From the NCBI GenBank assembly GCA_030762175.1, contig CM060831.1, positions 83,180,001 to 83,244,000 on the forward strand: a stretch of 64,000 nucleotides of DNA, written 5' to 3'. Source of the DNA: Metallyticus violacea (lineage: Eukaryota > Arthropoda > Insecta > Mantodea > Metallyticidae). Every line of letters begins with the position of its first letter. The stretch's first letter is position 1. A program made the translations under genes and the position numbers. Of the stretch, positions 34,089-45,126 are shown piece after piece. The notes beneath the pieces were generated by a model, which saw only the letters and a program-made list of their open reading frames with translations, was not told where the DNA came from and did not search any database.

Positions 34089-34235
34089 TAGACCCAATGT
34101 TACAGTTCAGGCTTAAGTTAGTTCGCAGTTTAAGCTGAGCTACATATGTGTTTTACAGTGTACATTGAATGATAAACTTCGCTTAATTGACTCTTGGCTT
34201 AGGTTTAGGAGGAGCATGGTTTAAGCTCGTTATTA

Positions 34236-36903
34236 TTGAATGTCAGAATGTTTTTGGAAGAAGAAGATATAAGTGACGAAGAAATTCAGTTTCATCTACC
34301 TCAAATGGAAAGCATAAGGAGACCAAGAACATTTAGGTTAAGTAAACAGTCAGCAAACATGACGTTGGAAACAATTGAAGATGAAATAAAACATGCAACA
34401 CGCCGGTAATAGTAATGCATAAAACATACACGTATTTTAGAAAAGAATTCAAATGTTTAATAGCGATCTTAATTATTTCAGGAACAATGCTTGTGATGGT
34501 ATTAATTACGACTTGTGTGTGTGCAGTCCACGTTCACTACTGCCAACACTTTGGCGTCAAATTTATGGTGGATATAACTGACGCCGCCGATGTCGTTCGT
34601 CGTCGTAGACGTTGACGTAACTACCACCACAATGTGCTCGACTGGTTCAGGGTTTGTTATTATAACTGGATGTTTCAGATTGATGCTTCTGGGGTGAAAG
34701 GAGTGTGTCTTTAAGTATAATAAAATCACATGAATAGAAATTACGGAGTTTATTAGTGTTTTGTTATTAACACACAACTGTACACTTTTCTGATTACGAT
34801 ATGCTCTGAGAATATTATTACATGCAGACTGAATACGAGATATACTGTTATAATTTATATTTCTCTCCCGAAAACTGTGCTTTATGTTCTGTTGTAACTC
34901 GTATACTATTTTCCTATATGTATATTAATTCAAACTAGTAACTCGTACCATTACCACAAATAATTTTGTAATTTCTTCCACGAAATATTAATCACCACTT
35001 ATCTTTACGTAATGTTAAAATACTATTTCTTTATACGGAGTAAGAACCACGATTTCTGTTAATGGAGCTTAAAACACGACTTCTCTTGACTAAATCCAAC
35101 ACATAACTAACAAAATTTGAGATAAAATTATTATTGTAATAATACTATAAGTTACAATGTATTATATTTTCAACATACGTACACTAAGCGAATGAAATTC
35201 GTTAATTTCTATTTAGTCGCAACAAAGCTGTCTGTCTCGTGTTTCATTCTTGGTACACACTGTTAATGTTGTTACGCTTGCCATTGGTTGATTCACTTAG
35301 TAATACAGTTTTCTTATCTGTAGTGTAAACTTTTCATATTCTTGGCTATGTATATGTTCCTTTGAACCGTTACATTTATATTATTGAGTATTGTCATAAA
35401 AATCAACAAACAAACATTAAGACGTACATTGTAATAACCTTATCTGATAAATGAAATGAGCTTACTAGATTTATACGATTTAAAACGTATTGTCTTACAT
35501 AAAAGATGACATGAACTTATTAAATTAATATAATTAAAACATTATTAATAAATTAATAAATGTTTGGAGCTTTAAATTAAAATATTATAGCCTTTATCTT
35601 ATGTAATAACATGCGAAAATGGACTTCTTAAATTAATATAACTAAATAGCTATTGCTATTAAATTTATATTGAACATTATATTCTTTACGTAATATACAA
35701 ACATGTGAAAATGAACTAATTAAAATAATTATGTACTGCTATTAATTAGTGTTTAGGGCCTTACATCGGATATTTTCCGTTTCATGCTCTAATGGCGGAA
35801 ATAATGCTTCATCTTACTTTGAGGTTATACCAACAGGCTGTATGCAGATAACATGCGATTTCTGTAGCGTATCAATAGCGAGCAGAGTGGTAAAGAACGT
35901 TTCGCATCATATAGCACTGTTGAGAGAAATGTTTATAAAATTTCCTTCAACACGTGATTAGAGAGAGAAATTCTATAGAGTAGCAAAATTTCCTCGTGTC
36001 ATGGGATAATCACTAAACTGTACGCACGAGAAAATTACATCGTCAGGGGAAGAAAATGCAGAGGTTTATTGTTTTTTTTTTTTTATTGATTTATTTATGG
36101 ACGCTCTTTAACATCTCAGGTCATCAGCGTCCCATTCAACTCAGGGCGTGAAACGGCCGAAAAATTTTGCTCAGAGGCCTCTCTTTCAGGCTTGAGTTTC
36201 TTTTTCGTGCCGTAAATGTACGACAAGGGACCCACGGCTTTACTTCCCTTCCGAAGGAAGCCATACTTAGGATTTTTACGCCCGAAAAAATCCATCGATC
36301 CTGGCCGGGTTCGAACCCGCGTTTTGGGCGTAGGAGGCAAGTATGGTAACCACTACACCACAAGGACCGACTGGTTCGTTTATTGTAACCGAAAGTTTCC
36401 CCCCCCCTTTTTTTCTTTTAATGTACAGATTTTGTATGATTCAGAATTGAAGATTACTGATATTGTGGCTCGATGGCCAGGGTCAAGCAACGATTCCACC
36501 ATCTTTAATAATTCTGTATTAAGAGTATGTTTTGAAAATGGTGAAATTGATGACAGTAGCCTAATCATTGCTGACAGTGCTTATCTAAACAAATCTTAGT
36601 TAATGATGCCACTAACCTGAACAGCATTTATTGAATGAGTTACTGATTAGAACGAGAAATTACGTTGAAAGGAGTTACAGTGTGTGGAAGAGAAGATTTC
36701 CCATATTCTCCACAGGCATCTGGCTCCATATTAGCAAGTTCAAAGTATGCCGTATTAATAAAGAAATTATCTTAACAGCACTAGATTATCGTGTAGAAAA
36801 TGCAGTAGAAGTAAGTAATACTGTACCCCATGGAAGAGAAATCCTGCACCATTACAATGTACGAAATGCACTCATCACTGATTACTTCAGAAACTTACGA
36901 TAA
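34236..36903 (+). pseudogene. PIF/Harbinger (HARBI1-like) transposase, broken
   Basis: Read in order: an N-terminal part at about 34236-34410 with RRPRTFRLSKQSANMTLE; then, after about 1.35 kb of AT-rich sequence (intron or insertion), LHLTLRLY and TGCMQITCDFCSVSIASRV (35790-35890), ALLREMFIKFPSTRD (35920-35961) and FYRVAKFPRVMG (about 35970-36006). Next comes NCTHEKITSSGEENAEVYC, running into SINE B copy 9 at 36072. On the other side of the SINE, NVQILYDSELKITDIVARW and LIIADSAYLNKS continue (to 36596), then RNYVERSYSVWKRRFPIF (36655-36712). The first catalytic Asp (normally IDxTH) is Asn in LNCTH; the second (IADSAY) and the Glu (YVERSY) remain. Stops and frameshifts show it is dead. Confidence 0.85.
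36073..36377 (-). mobile_element. SINE B copy 9 with 9-bp target duplication
   Basis: Full minus-strand SINE B with T-rich tail and complete head. It is framed by gtttattgt at 36064-36072 and 36378-36386. Removing it and one duplicate restores the Harbinger reading frame from EENAEVYC to CNRK, so the SINE landed in the coding sequence of that transposase. Confidence 0.93.
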
Positions 36904-37067
36904 CTTCACGACCAATACCAGAAATCAAGCTGTAAATTTATTAGTACACTTCAAGAATACAAAACTTCTGTTTCCTCAACAATTCCATATCCAATATCCA
37001 ATTTCAGTTTAAGTACATCCATAAGTTATATGCGTTGTATTTTTAACTTAGCAGAATCGTAAACAAT

Positions 37068-37071
<4 letters not shown>

Positions 37072-37107
<36 letters not shown>
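37072..37107. repeat. Poly(A) tract
   Basis: A run of about 36 A within the 3' part of the Harbinger element. It could be the tail of a lost retroposon or slippage. Confidence 0.9.
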
Positions 37108-37110
<3 letters not shown>

Positions 37111-37276
37111 ACAAACGTTGAGCTAACTGCGCATGCCCATGCGTTGCCAACTTCTGCTGTATCAAACAATGTTCAGCTTACCGAAGCTAAAGGTTATAGC
37201 GTAACTGTAAAACTCGAGGAGCTAAAGCTTCAAGCTTAAGTTGAAAGAAGTTGAAAGAACCGTAAGACCGGCCCTT

Positions 37277-38294
37277 AGTACTACAGACTTCTCTTCTTTT
37301 TCCACGGCTACAAGACTACAGGAAAGGGAGAAACAGAGCTAGATGGTAGGTTTTGGGTGTCACTGGGCTTTCTCAAATTCTTTTAGGCCTAGCAGGTAGG
37401 TAACAAAGTGACAGAAAAACAGAAGTCTTAACTCCGAGGGCAAAATATAAGCTGTGACGATACTCCTGGTTTTAGTGTTTAGTTAGCATGCTGCAATGTT
37501 TTCCCCCCTTTCTTTTCTTTTTCTCTTTTCAAACGTATAGGAAAAGGCTGTAAGTCTCGAGTCTTAGCGTGAAAACAGAACTCAAGAATTTGAAGAGATA
37601 AGCAGTAAAATTATTATTAATGACAGATGCAAGGAGTCGGTCCCCAAAGAAGGAGAGCAGAAGTAAATCTAACTTCGCTGATACTAACAACATGGCGATA
37701 TGGCCTTCGTTCTGAAGAACAACATTTCTATATGATAGTATGAATGACATTTATAAATTTTGTTAAGGTATTTCAATCATTGATGCCTAAATTAAATCTA
37801 AGACTTCCACAATGAAAGAAGCCAGTTCTCAGGTCATGGTTAGCATAATTTGTAAATTCCGTTAATATTCCCAGTAATTATATTGCATCCACCGTAGCCA
37901 TGCCTTGTCTAGATTTACTTCCATTATCAAAGTAATGCAATCAAATGAAAACTCAATATTTGTATCATCCAGGAGGCACATGCAAGGGAGCCCCAATGGG
38001 GGCAAGTATCCCCATTAAGATTTCATTTAGTGTTCTAGGTAAACGACTATATCCTATTTATTGTACTGTATTCGTACAGGTATCTAAGTTGAAAGTTAAT
38101 GGTTCTTGCTGTCTGCTATAAATTAAAAGTCCAGGTCTACACATATGTTAAAGGCAGTGGCGGCTCTCAACCCATGTAGAAAAGTAGATCAGGGGCATAT
38201 TTACATGGCACTCAAATGGTGTGGGGGGAAAGGTCTCTTTTATCAAGACTTGTGCTCCTCCCCAACATTCTCTCATTACTGCAACGTCATCGTA
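37277..38294. other. No recognisable feature
   Basis: About 1.0 kb of mixed composition; a 73-codon minus frame at 37529-37750 is not recognised. Confidence 0.4.
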
Positions 38295-39570
38295 GGAGTG
38301 TAGGTCCATAAGTCTCCGGCCTAACCATTTTCTAGGTATGATAAAGACAAAAAATATATGTCGCTTTTCAATAGGGTTACCTTTTATTCCAATACACATC
38401 ATACATCTTTGAATTAACATTTCAATCCCCCCCCCCCGCAAAAATAGTCAGAAATCTGGTCTGCAAAATGGGCATAAACAGCATCCATCACTTCTTCGTC
38501 ACACTAAAATTTCCTTTCTCGAAGGTCCTTCTTGAGTTCTGAAAAGAGGAAATAGTCACTGTGAGGTAAATCTGGACTGTAGGGTGGATGGTCGATCTCC
38601 TTGAAGTCGCATTTCTTCACAGTTTCTTTTACAACAAGAGTTCTGTGCACTGGCGCGTTTTCGTGAAGAAGGTGCACATCACCACTCAGCTTTCCTCGGC
38701 TTTTCTCTTTGATAGAAGCACGAAGTCGTTCCTCTCCTTGAAGTCAATGAAGAGTATTCCTTCACAGTCTCAAAAGATTGTGGCCATGATCTTCTTGGTT
38801 GACTGAGTAACCTTGGCCTTTAGAGTCGGTGCTTCTCCAAGTTTACGTCACTCCATTGATTCTCTTTTGGACAAGGATCATAGTAGAGGGTCATACTTAC
38901 ATCTCCTGTAACAATGGCTTACAGAACTTCTCTCTCGTTGCCTGGACAGAGCTTCAAAAATGTCTGACAACAGATAACTCGTTGCTGCTTTTGGACGGAG
39001 GAAAGAAGTCTAGGCACCCATCTTGCACTAACTTTATTCATGTTTAAATGTTCACGAATTATTCGAAGGACTGTCGTTTTAGAAAGGCCCAACCTTGCAG
39101 CTATTTCTGTAACTTCCAGCCGCCCCTCTTTCATAATTTCTCCTTCCACAAGAGCGATGTTTTCAGGAGTAAGCACCTCCAAGGCCGGTCTGCACGCTCT
39201 TCGTCTTCGTCTTCAATGCTTTCTCGACCCATTCGAAAAAGTTTAGTCCATTTTTTTTTGCGGTAAAATATGAGGGAAAATTCCCCATATACACCGTCCA
39301 ATCGCTGTTTAATTTCATTTGTAGTAAGTGGGGTTTTTTTTTTTTTTTTTTTTTGTGAAGAACTTAATGACAGTTCGTTTCTCCATTTTGAACAAGCCAC
39401 AATCTTCCACATATAGCCTTCTTTATGCAACTATATTTGAATAACTGCACATCACTGAGCGAAAGTTATATCTGCAGTTATTTACTTAACAGATAAGGTA
39501 TGACACCAGATAAGGTTTTACGAAGGCGATATCCTTATCGGCGAGGCCGGAAACTTATGAACTTGCTTCG
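38295..39570 (-). mobile_element. Mariner element 3 (DD34D), both ends present
   Basis: Minus-strand copy with both terminal repeats (low end gtgtaggtccataag, high end ccggaaacttatgaac) and TA at 38293-38294 and 39571-39572. The transposase reads from about 39385 (near a T tract at about 39333-39353 that disrupts the start) through 39131-39430 (RMGRESIEDEDEERADRP) and 38919-39182 (PENIALVEGEIMKEGR, SKTTVLRIIREHLN). The catalytic half, down to about 38440, lies in short broken frames. A deletion near 38730 removes part of the region between the first and second Asp. Inactive. Confidence 0.92.
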
Positions 39571-39572
39571 TA

Positions 39573-40974
39573 CGTTTGTGCCTTCTAATTCAGCTGTTAA
39601 AGTACGCCTTCAGTTTTCTGCAGTCAATTCAAAAACAACAATGAATTTTATGAATCTTTCAACCGGTTTATTCCCTAATGTATCGCAATAAAAACAATAA
39701 TTTGTGACATTGTCAGATATTTCTGTCAACAATAATGATTATATAATAAATGTATTACATAATTCATAGCAGAAAACATAACATTAGAAATAAAAGGAAC
39801 ATTTAGCTGCACTCTCACTGGTTAGAAGAATACAATAGAATATGATTACAATTTTAAATTATAAAAAATCACTTAAATCGTTAAAAGTTCACTTTGTTTT
39901 CACGTTAAAATGTAAATATTAAAATCAACTAAACCACCTGCTTTGTTAAGATGAAAATAGAACAAAATATATGTGTAATGTGTTACAATAAGGACACAAT
40001 CGCATTATCTAACAAAAGCTATGTAACTAATAGCTACTTGCTAAAGGCATATACAGTCTACTTGTCAAACAAACATTCTAGGTACACTCCGGGACCATTA
40101 TTTTCTTCCTCGTTCTCACTATCTTCATTACCTATTTCTTTTACCCACTCAAGCCAGTGTTTTGGATCATTCGGTACTTGAGACATAGCAACAGAGAAAA
40201 CAACCGAAAGCTACTTTTACACCAATAAACTTTCAACAGACGCTCTCACTTAAATGGCTTCCAAAACAAATGATGCGAGTATTTAACGATCCTTAAATAT
40301 CACGTGAACAATTTACAGTACTCTAGAAAGAGTAAACACAGTTTAATAATTACTGAGAAGCGTGTAATTGTCGACAATAATGGAAAATGCATTTAGAGGA
40401 GGCCACTGGAGTAATTAAAGAGAAAGTATCGTATCAACGGGTTATGTGCGACATCAGTTCATTGAGAAAAAAGTAAATTCAGAGAACTGGAAACGTGATA
40501 GACCATTAGGGAAGAAAACATGGCGAATTATTATTTTTTTTTTTTTGTTCAGATTCCGGCATGAATATAAATAGAACATTTTTACGATTTATCACCGCAG
40601 AATTCCACAATCATGTCCGTAAATGTCTGAGATGAGAATGAAAAGAAAAGGATGATGGTATTGCAATTTTGTACTGCAATTAAATTCAGTATATAAATTA
40701 TACTACATCCCGGATTATATATTATATCGTTTTGAGAAATATGCACATAAATATGTAGCTAAAACTGGTTAAATGTGTAACGAAGCAATTATACTTAAAA
40801 TCAAACATTTAATTTATTTGCTAGAAAACAGAATGCTAGAGTTAGTCAAATTAATATATTAAACAGTTTACTTCTGGTACATATATTAATTATAATTGAC
40901 ATTAGAGCTTCTGCATGAATGCAAAAGTGCTGTGTCCTCAATTTTACATTTTAAGTTACATTGGAAGAGTTGTT
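39573..40974. other. AT-rich sequence, nothing supported
   Basis: About 1.4 kb. A 76-codon plus frame at 39951-40181 and a 63-codon frame at 39500-39691 are not recognised. Confidence 0.4.
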
Positions 40975-41260
40975 GATTTTTTTTAATTTTTTTATTATTA
41001 TTACGCTCTTTTACATCTCAGATCATCAGCGTCCCATTCAATCCAAGGTGTGAAATGGCCGACAAATTTTGCTCAGAGGCTTCTTTGTTCAGATTTGAGG
41101 TTCTTTATCATGCTGTAAATGTACGACACGGGACCCATGCCTTTACTTCCCTTCCGAAGGAAACTAAACTTAGAATTTTTACGCCTGAAAAAACCATCGC
41201 TCCTGGCCAGGTTTGAACCCGCGATCTTCGGTTTAGAAGACCGGTATAAGTGCTGACCGC
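40975..41260 (-). mobile_element. SINE B copy 10, head degraded
   Basis: Minus-strand SINE B with T-rich tail and body. The head includes the B-box complement (gtttgaacccgcgatc) but loses similarity after gtttagaagaccggtata. No target duplication was found. It is more diverged than most copies. Confidence 0.82.
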
Positions 41261-41763
41261 AATAAAAACTATTCACTCTGTTGTTAGCGTTCAGCCTCTA
41301 TCTTTGCGAAACGAAACCCAATGACAATTATTTACATGCAGTACGCTGTCCCCTTTCTTCAGCATATTATATCTTGATAATAAAGCATCCCTTTCAATAT
41401 ATTTTTATACGTAAATTTGTTGTATAAAACAGAACATGCTTAATGAGGAAATGACATGTAAATTTTAAGTTTTAACTAATAATTCGTTGTATAATGTAGG
41501 GAAAAGAGCATTGTAAGTACTATATATTACAGTACATTTTTGTTTTTCACGTCTATACGAACACCTTACTTCTAGCGTGAAGATTTTACAGCCCTAACAG
41601 TACCGCTAGGGTGTGAAGGGGGTGACTTTTGTTCAGTTCAGCAACGGGGTTTACCCGGCAAGGTCACCTACCCCTGAAAGAAATGCTCTACCTGCATTAT
41701 TGTTTTTATTTTCCCTCAGGCGCCAGTGCCAGTGGGATGGTAACTCTTTAAAGTGACAATATC
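41261..41763. other. No recognisable feature
   Basis: About 500 bp; nothing supported. Confidence 0.4.
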
Positions 41764-42123
41764 ATGAAGAACAAAAAGTGTGTGTCTCTAACGCTGAAAG
41801 AAATCGAGGCGAGCGGACAAGATATATCCGTGCGGGAAGTGATAGAGAGTTTTTGCCATGACGTGATTATGTTAAACGAGTCATGTGACCGAAAACGGTA
41901 ACATAAAATAACGCTCCATTTGTCAGAGTGTACGTTAACACTAGAAGTGGAAGATTTGCTTCAACTTGCCGCATTGACAGACATTGAGGACGATTTACTT
42001 GAGAATGTGCTTTTACATAACCTCTTAACGGATGGAAATGTTCAGAGACGAGGTTTAGGACATCCAAAATTGAATTTAGGTGCGTTAACAGACGAGTTGT
42101 CCTTCAGAGGTCTATTAGAATAA
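41764..42123 (+). pseudogene. Unrecognised coding-like segment with one internal stop
   Basis: One reading frame runs from an ATG at 41764 (MKNKKCVSLTLKEIEASGQD) to a stop at 42121-42123, interrupted by a single TAA at 41899-41901. The second half reads EVEDLLQLAALTDIEDDLLE, an acidic, leucine-rich, possibly helical stretch. Total about 118 residues. I recognise no family. It ends at the TA duplicated by the neighbouring DD41D element, so it may continue on the other side of that insertion. The minus strand also has a 66-codon frame, so coding status is uncertain. Confidence 0.3.
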
Positions 42124-42125
42124 TA

Positions 42126-43008
42126 GAGGATGCCAAAAAATGTATACATACTTCAGGCAAATAAAAAAACTTTAACATAACAAAACTGAATTCACACAAA
42201 CAGAAAATGATGAGCACTAATCATCTTAGACTTTTACACGTTGAACTACTGATTGAGCAACGTTTGCGAAAGTGTTCTCAGCGATTGCAGCACATGCCGT
42301 TTCAATTTCTTCCCAAAGCGCTGTCAGTGTAGCTGATTTTCTACGGTATACAACATCCTTAAGAGTTCCCCATAGGTAGAAGTTCAACGGAGTTAGATCC
42401 GGAGAACGCGGTGGAAACGCAATCGGACCTCTTCGTCGTATCCAGTGCCTTGGATCCAGTGCGCGGGGCTTATTGCTGTGCGAGATCTCCCAGATCTTGT
42501 TAACACTGCATACGGTATCATGAGTCTTAAATTTGTCTCGAATGCGTGCAATTGTTACACGCGTTGGCGGTTCTGTTCTATACACACGTCTCCATTACCT
42601 TTGAACTTCAATAACATTCTCGGTTTTCCATTACCACTTCAAAATTGCTTTCCGCTGTTCAAACGATAATGTTGACTCCATTTTGTTGTAGCATAACCTA
42701 ATGTGAGTCACATCTGTTTACAGAACATCATACGATAATCCTGACTTCATTTGTTCATTGTTGATTTACCTGTCACGTAGCAACGCTATCATAATGTATG
42801 TGAGTCACATCTGTTTACAGAACATCAAAGGATAATCTTGGCTTCATTTGATTTACATGTTACGCAGCAACGCTATCATAACGTAATGTGAGTCACATCT
42901 GTTTACAGAACATCATACTACACATTACCGTTGTTTTTCGGTTCAATTTTGAAATACATTAAATAGATATCTACTGTGAAAATGTGTATACAATTTTGGC
43001 ACCCTGGG
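42126..43008 (-). mobile_element. DD41D mariner-like element, copy 3, internally deleted
   Basis: Terminal repeats gaggatgccaaaaaatgtatac and tgtatacaattttggcaccctggg are flanked by TA at 42124-42125 and 43009-43010. The minus frame 42226-42585 joins the N terminus (MYRTEPPTRVTIARIRDKF) directly to the C-terminal core (RRRGPIAFPPRSPDLTPL, FYLWGTLKDVVYRRK). The first and second catalytic Asp blocks are deleted in between. The right subterminal region has three tandem units of the gtgagtcacatctgttta type (42703, 42801 and 42890 approximately). Non-autonomous. Confidence 0.88.
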
Positions 43009-43010
43009 TA

Positions 43011-43620
43011 TTTAGGCTGTATAGTAGAATTCGTGTGAAGGGGTTGGGCGTGAAATATAGTAACAATAAACATTTAAAAACTGAGATAAGTATACATGGG
43101 AAATATTTTTATTCTGCTGTGAAAGTAATGAAATAACTAAATACCTAAAGTGTGTCATTCAAAGATAACGTGCATGTTCAGATGTATACCAACCAAAAAT
43201 GTTTTGACTGGAACGTAAAAACTAGAGACAGGAATTTTATGCTCTAATAATCCTTTAGCATGTATGCTTTTATACATTGAAAACTTCCAAAATATGCATA
43301 TAAATATGACCATATAAAGAGTATTAAGATATAATAATTTAAGGCAATTTTGTGTGATCTTCCGTTTATAAAAATATTGCGAATTATTTTAATTCATCAA
43401 ATTTTATCTGTAATGTTGAAGAGTTAGGATATATTTTCCTTAAAAATGAATAAAAATTTTTTAACTCTACGCAATCCCAACTTTTTTTTCTGTTGAGGTT
43501 TTCGACCACTAAATGTTTAAAGTTTTCCACAGTTAGCCGCCTTCTATTGTTTCTTAAGATATCCTTATAGCAGGAAAAAACTTGCGTGTGAGCTCCATTA
43601 GTGTTATTACTTTTCAAGAC
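43011..43620. other. AT-rich, includes an unrecognised 77-codon minus frame
   Basis: The frame at 43384-43617 (minus; start MKSNNTNGAHTQVFSCYKD) is basic and ends KIYPNSSTLQIKFDELK. I cannot place it. It stops at the tail of the neighbouring SINE A. It may be a worn coding exon or chance. Confidence 0.25.
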
Positions 43621-43902
43621 TTTTTTTAACTGTGTTTAACGCCCGTTTTTACTACTGAGGCACTAAAGGCGATGGACATTGATGATACATGAGATGATAT
43701 GATATAATGGGAAAGGATTATTTTTTTAAGGAAGGTAACGTTTCAGGCCTAAGTTTAGGGTACCTCCCCGGCATTTGCCATTTAGGAGGACTGGGGAAAA
43801 CCTGGAAAAGATCTTAGTCAGGGAGGACAATCCTGGTGGGATTCGAACCCCAGACCTCCCGCTCACGAGTCCGCGCCTTAACGACCTTGGCCACCCAGGT
43901 CG
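43621..43902 (-). mobile_element. SINE A copy 7
   Basis: Full minus-strand SINE A: T run and tail (tttaacgcccgtttttac), body, B-box complement (gggattcgaacccc) and head (ccttggccacccaggtcg). The long minus-complement frames in it are artefacts. No clear target duplication. Confidence 0.9.
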
Positions 43903-44355
43903 ATACTTGGTGAGAGACAGGAATGTCTTCTACTACCATTTTGTAGACAATCTCATTAGAAAAAAGCATAATAAATGTAACATTTTACAGACCGCCTTTG
44001 TTTAAGCACAACCGTGCGCAATATGTTCACTTGCGAGGTCAACTTTCATTTGTCCTACTTCCTTATTCCATGCATTCTGTTGTGACGTGTGCAGGTGGAG
44101 CGGAGAGTTGAACACATGACTATTGATCTCAGGTGTGCACAAAGTCGACGAGTTCGTCCAAATCTAGGATATGTCTTACGTTCCAACTAACCTGGGAACT
44201 GGTCTGTTTTGTTGTTTTGCAGAATGATAAAACTCAATGTCTCATTCGTTCAACAGACTTTATTTATATTGAACACTATAATATAAAGATATGTTTAAAA
44301 TAAATGGCTTTGCAATGATATAAAGAATATTCGGTAACGAAAGCTTGCTAATATA
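43903..44355. other. No recognisable feature
   Basis: About 450 bp; no supported signal. Confidence 0.4.
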
Positions 44356-45050
44356 ATTAAGGGCCAGTTGTATAAAGAGCATAAAAGGTCTGATATTAAC
44401 CATCAGTTGTGTTTAACTTAAAAGTTATGGTTGTATAAACATTAATCTAAGGTTATTCTGTCATAACCTCAAATTAAATCTAACTCTCGAAACTTCTCAA
44501 GTTAAAGCACTAACTAGAGTTTAGTAATTGTTAAATAAAACACTTCAAAGCAACTCCGTTTATTAATAAAATGGTTAATTACGTTTATATTAATTTCGTG
44601 TAGATTACGTTTCTTCCATGTTTCACTTTTCATTTCCGCGTAATAACAACAGACATAGTTGTGCTTGTTTATAGCTTGTTAGGCTAATCTTACAAGCGGT
44701 ATATTGAACAGATTTCTGATTTCCAACATTTCATCCGATGATGAATTTTGGCGTGTTTCTCGTGTATTTTATGAAAGAAATAATTTGTTCCAAATACTGA
44801 ATGAAAAAAAAATTTAAATTCGATTTCGGTTAGCAAAAGATGTCGAAAAAATGAAACAGACGTTACGTCACCGATTACAATCAGAAACTAAGCGATGTTC
44901 ATGAGACTACTAACTTTAAGGTACCGTGCGACAGGGAGCTTCTAAATAGTTATTGGAGATATATTAAAGTGGAGAAAGAACGGCCAGTAGAACCATCCAT
45001 AAAGTTACTACTGTGATGTCAGTGTATTAAAATACCAACCGAAGAGGGCG
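44356..45050 (+). mobile_element. Second Harbinger-like remnant, N-terminal part
   Basis: Starts gggccagttgtataaagag, an end typical of Harbinger-type or MITE elements. At 44713-44904 one frame reads SNISSDDEFWRVSRVFYERN, then after a single TAA (44814-44816) RFRLAKDVEKMKQTLRHRL. The block R-F-R-L-(S/A)-K resembles the N-terminal helix motif of HARBI1-like transposases. No catalytic domain follows and no right end was identified. Confidence 0.45.
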
Positions 45051-45126
45051 ATATACGGAAGTGATGCTAGGATTCTATAACATTTGCAAAATTTCCTGCA
45101 GTTTTGTGTGCTATAGACTGCCCATA

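Larger units (their letters stand above)
34089..37276 (+). mobile_element. PIF/Harbinger element with a SINE B in its transposase gene
   Basis: A DDE-type element related to vertebrate HARBI1. The left end near 34089 (gacccaatgttacagttcag...cttaag) and the complement of the right end near 37276 (gggccggtcttacggttc...cttaag) look like diverged terminal repeats. The transposase gene (see the separate entry) lies on the plus strand. A SINE B (36073-36377) and a 30-base A tract (37072-37107) lie within. The element ends are approximate because the repeats have diverged and I could not confirm the TTA/TAA duplication. Confidence 0.7.
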
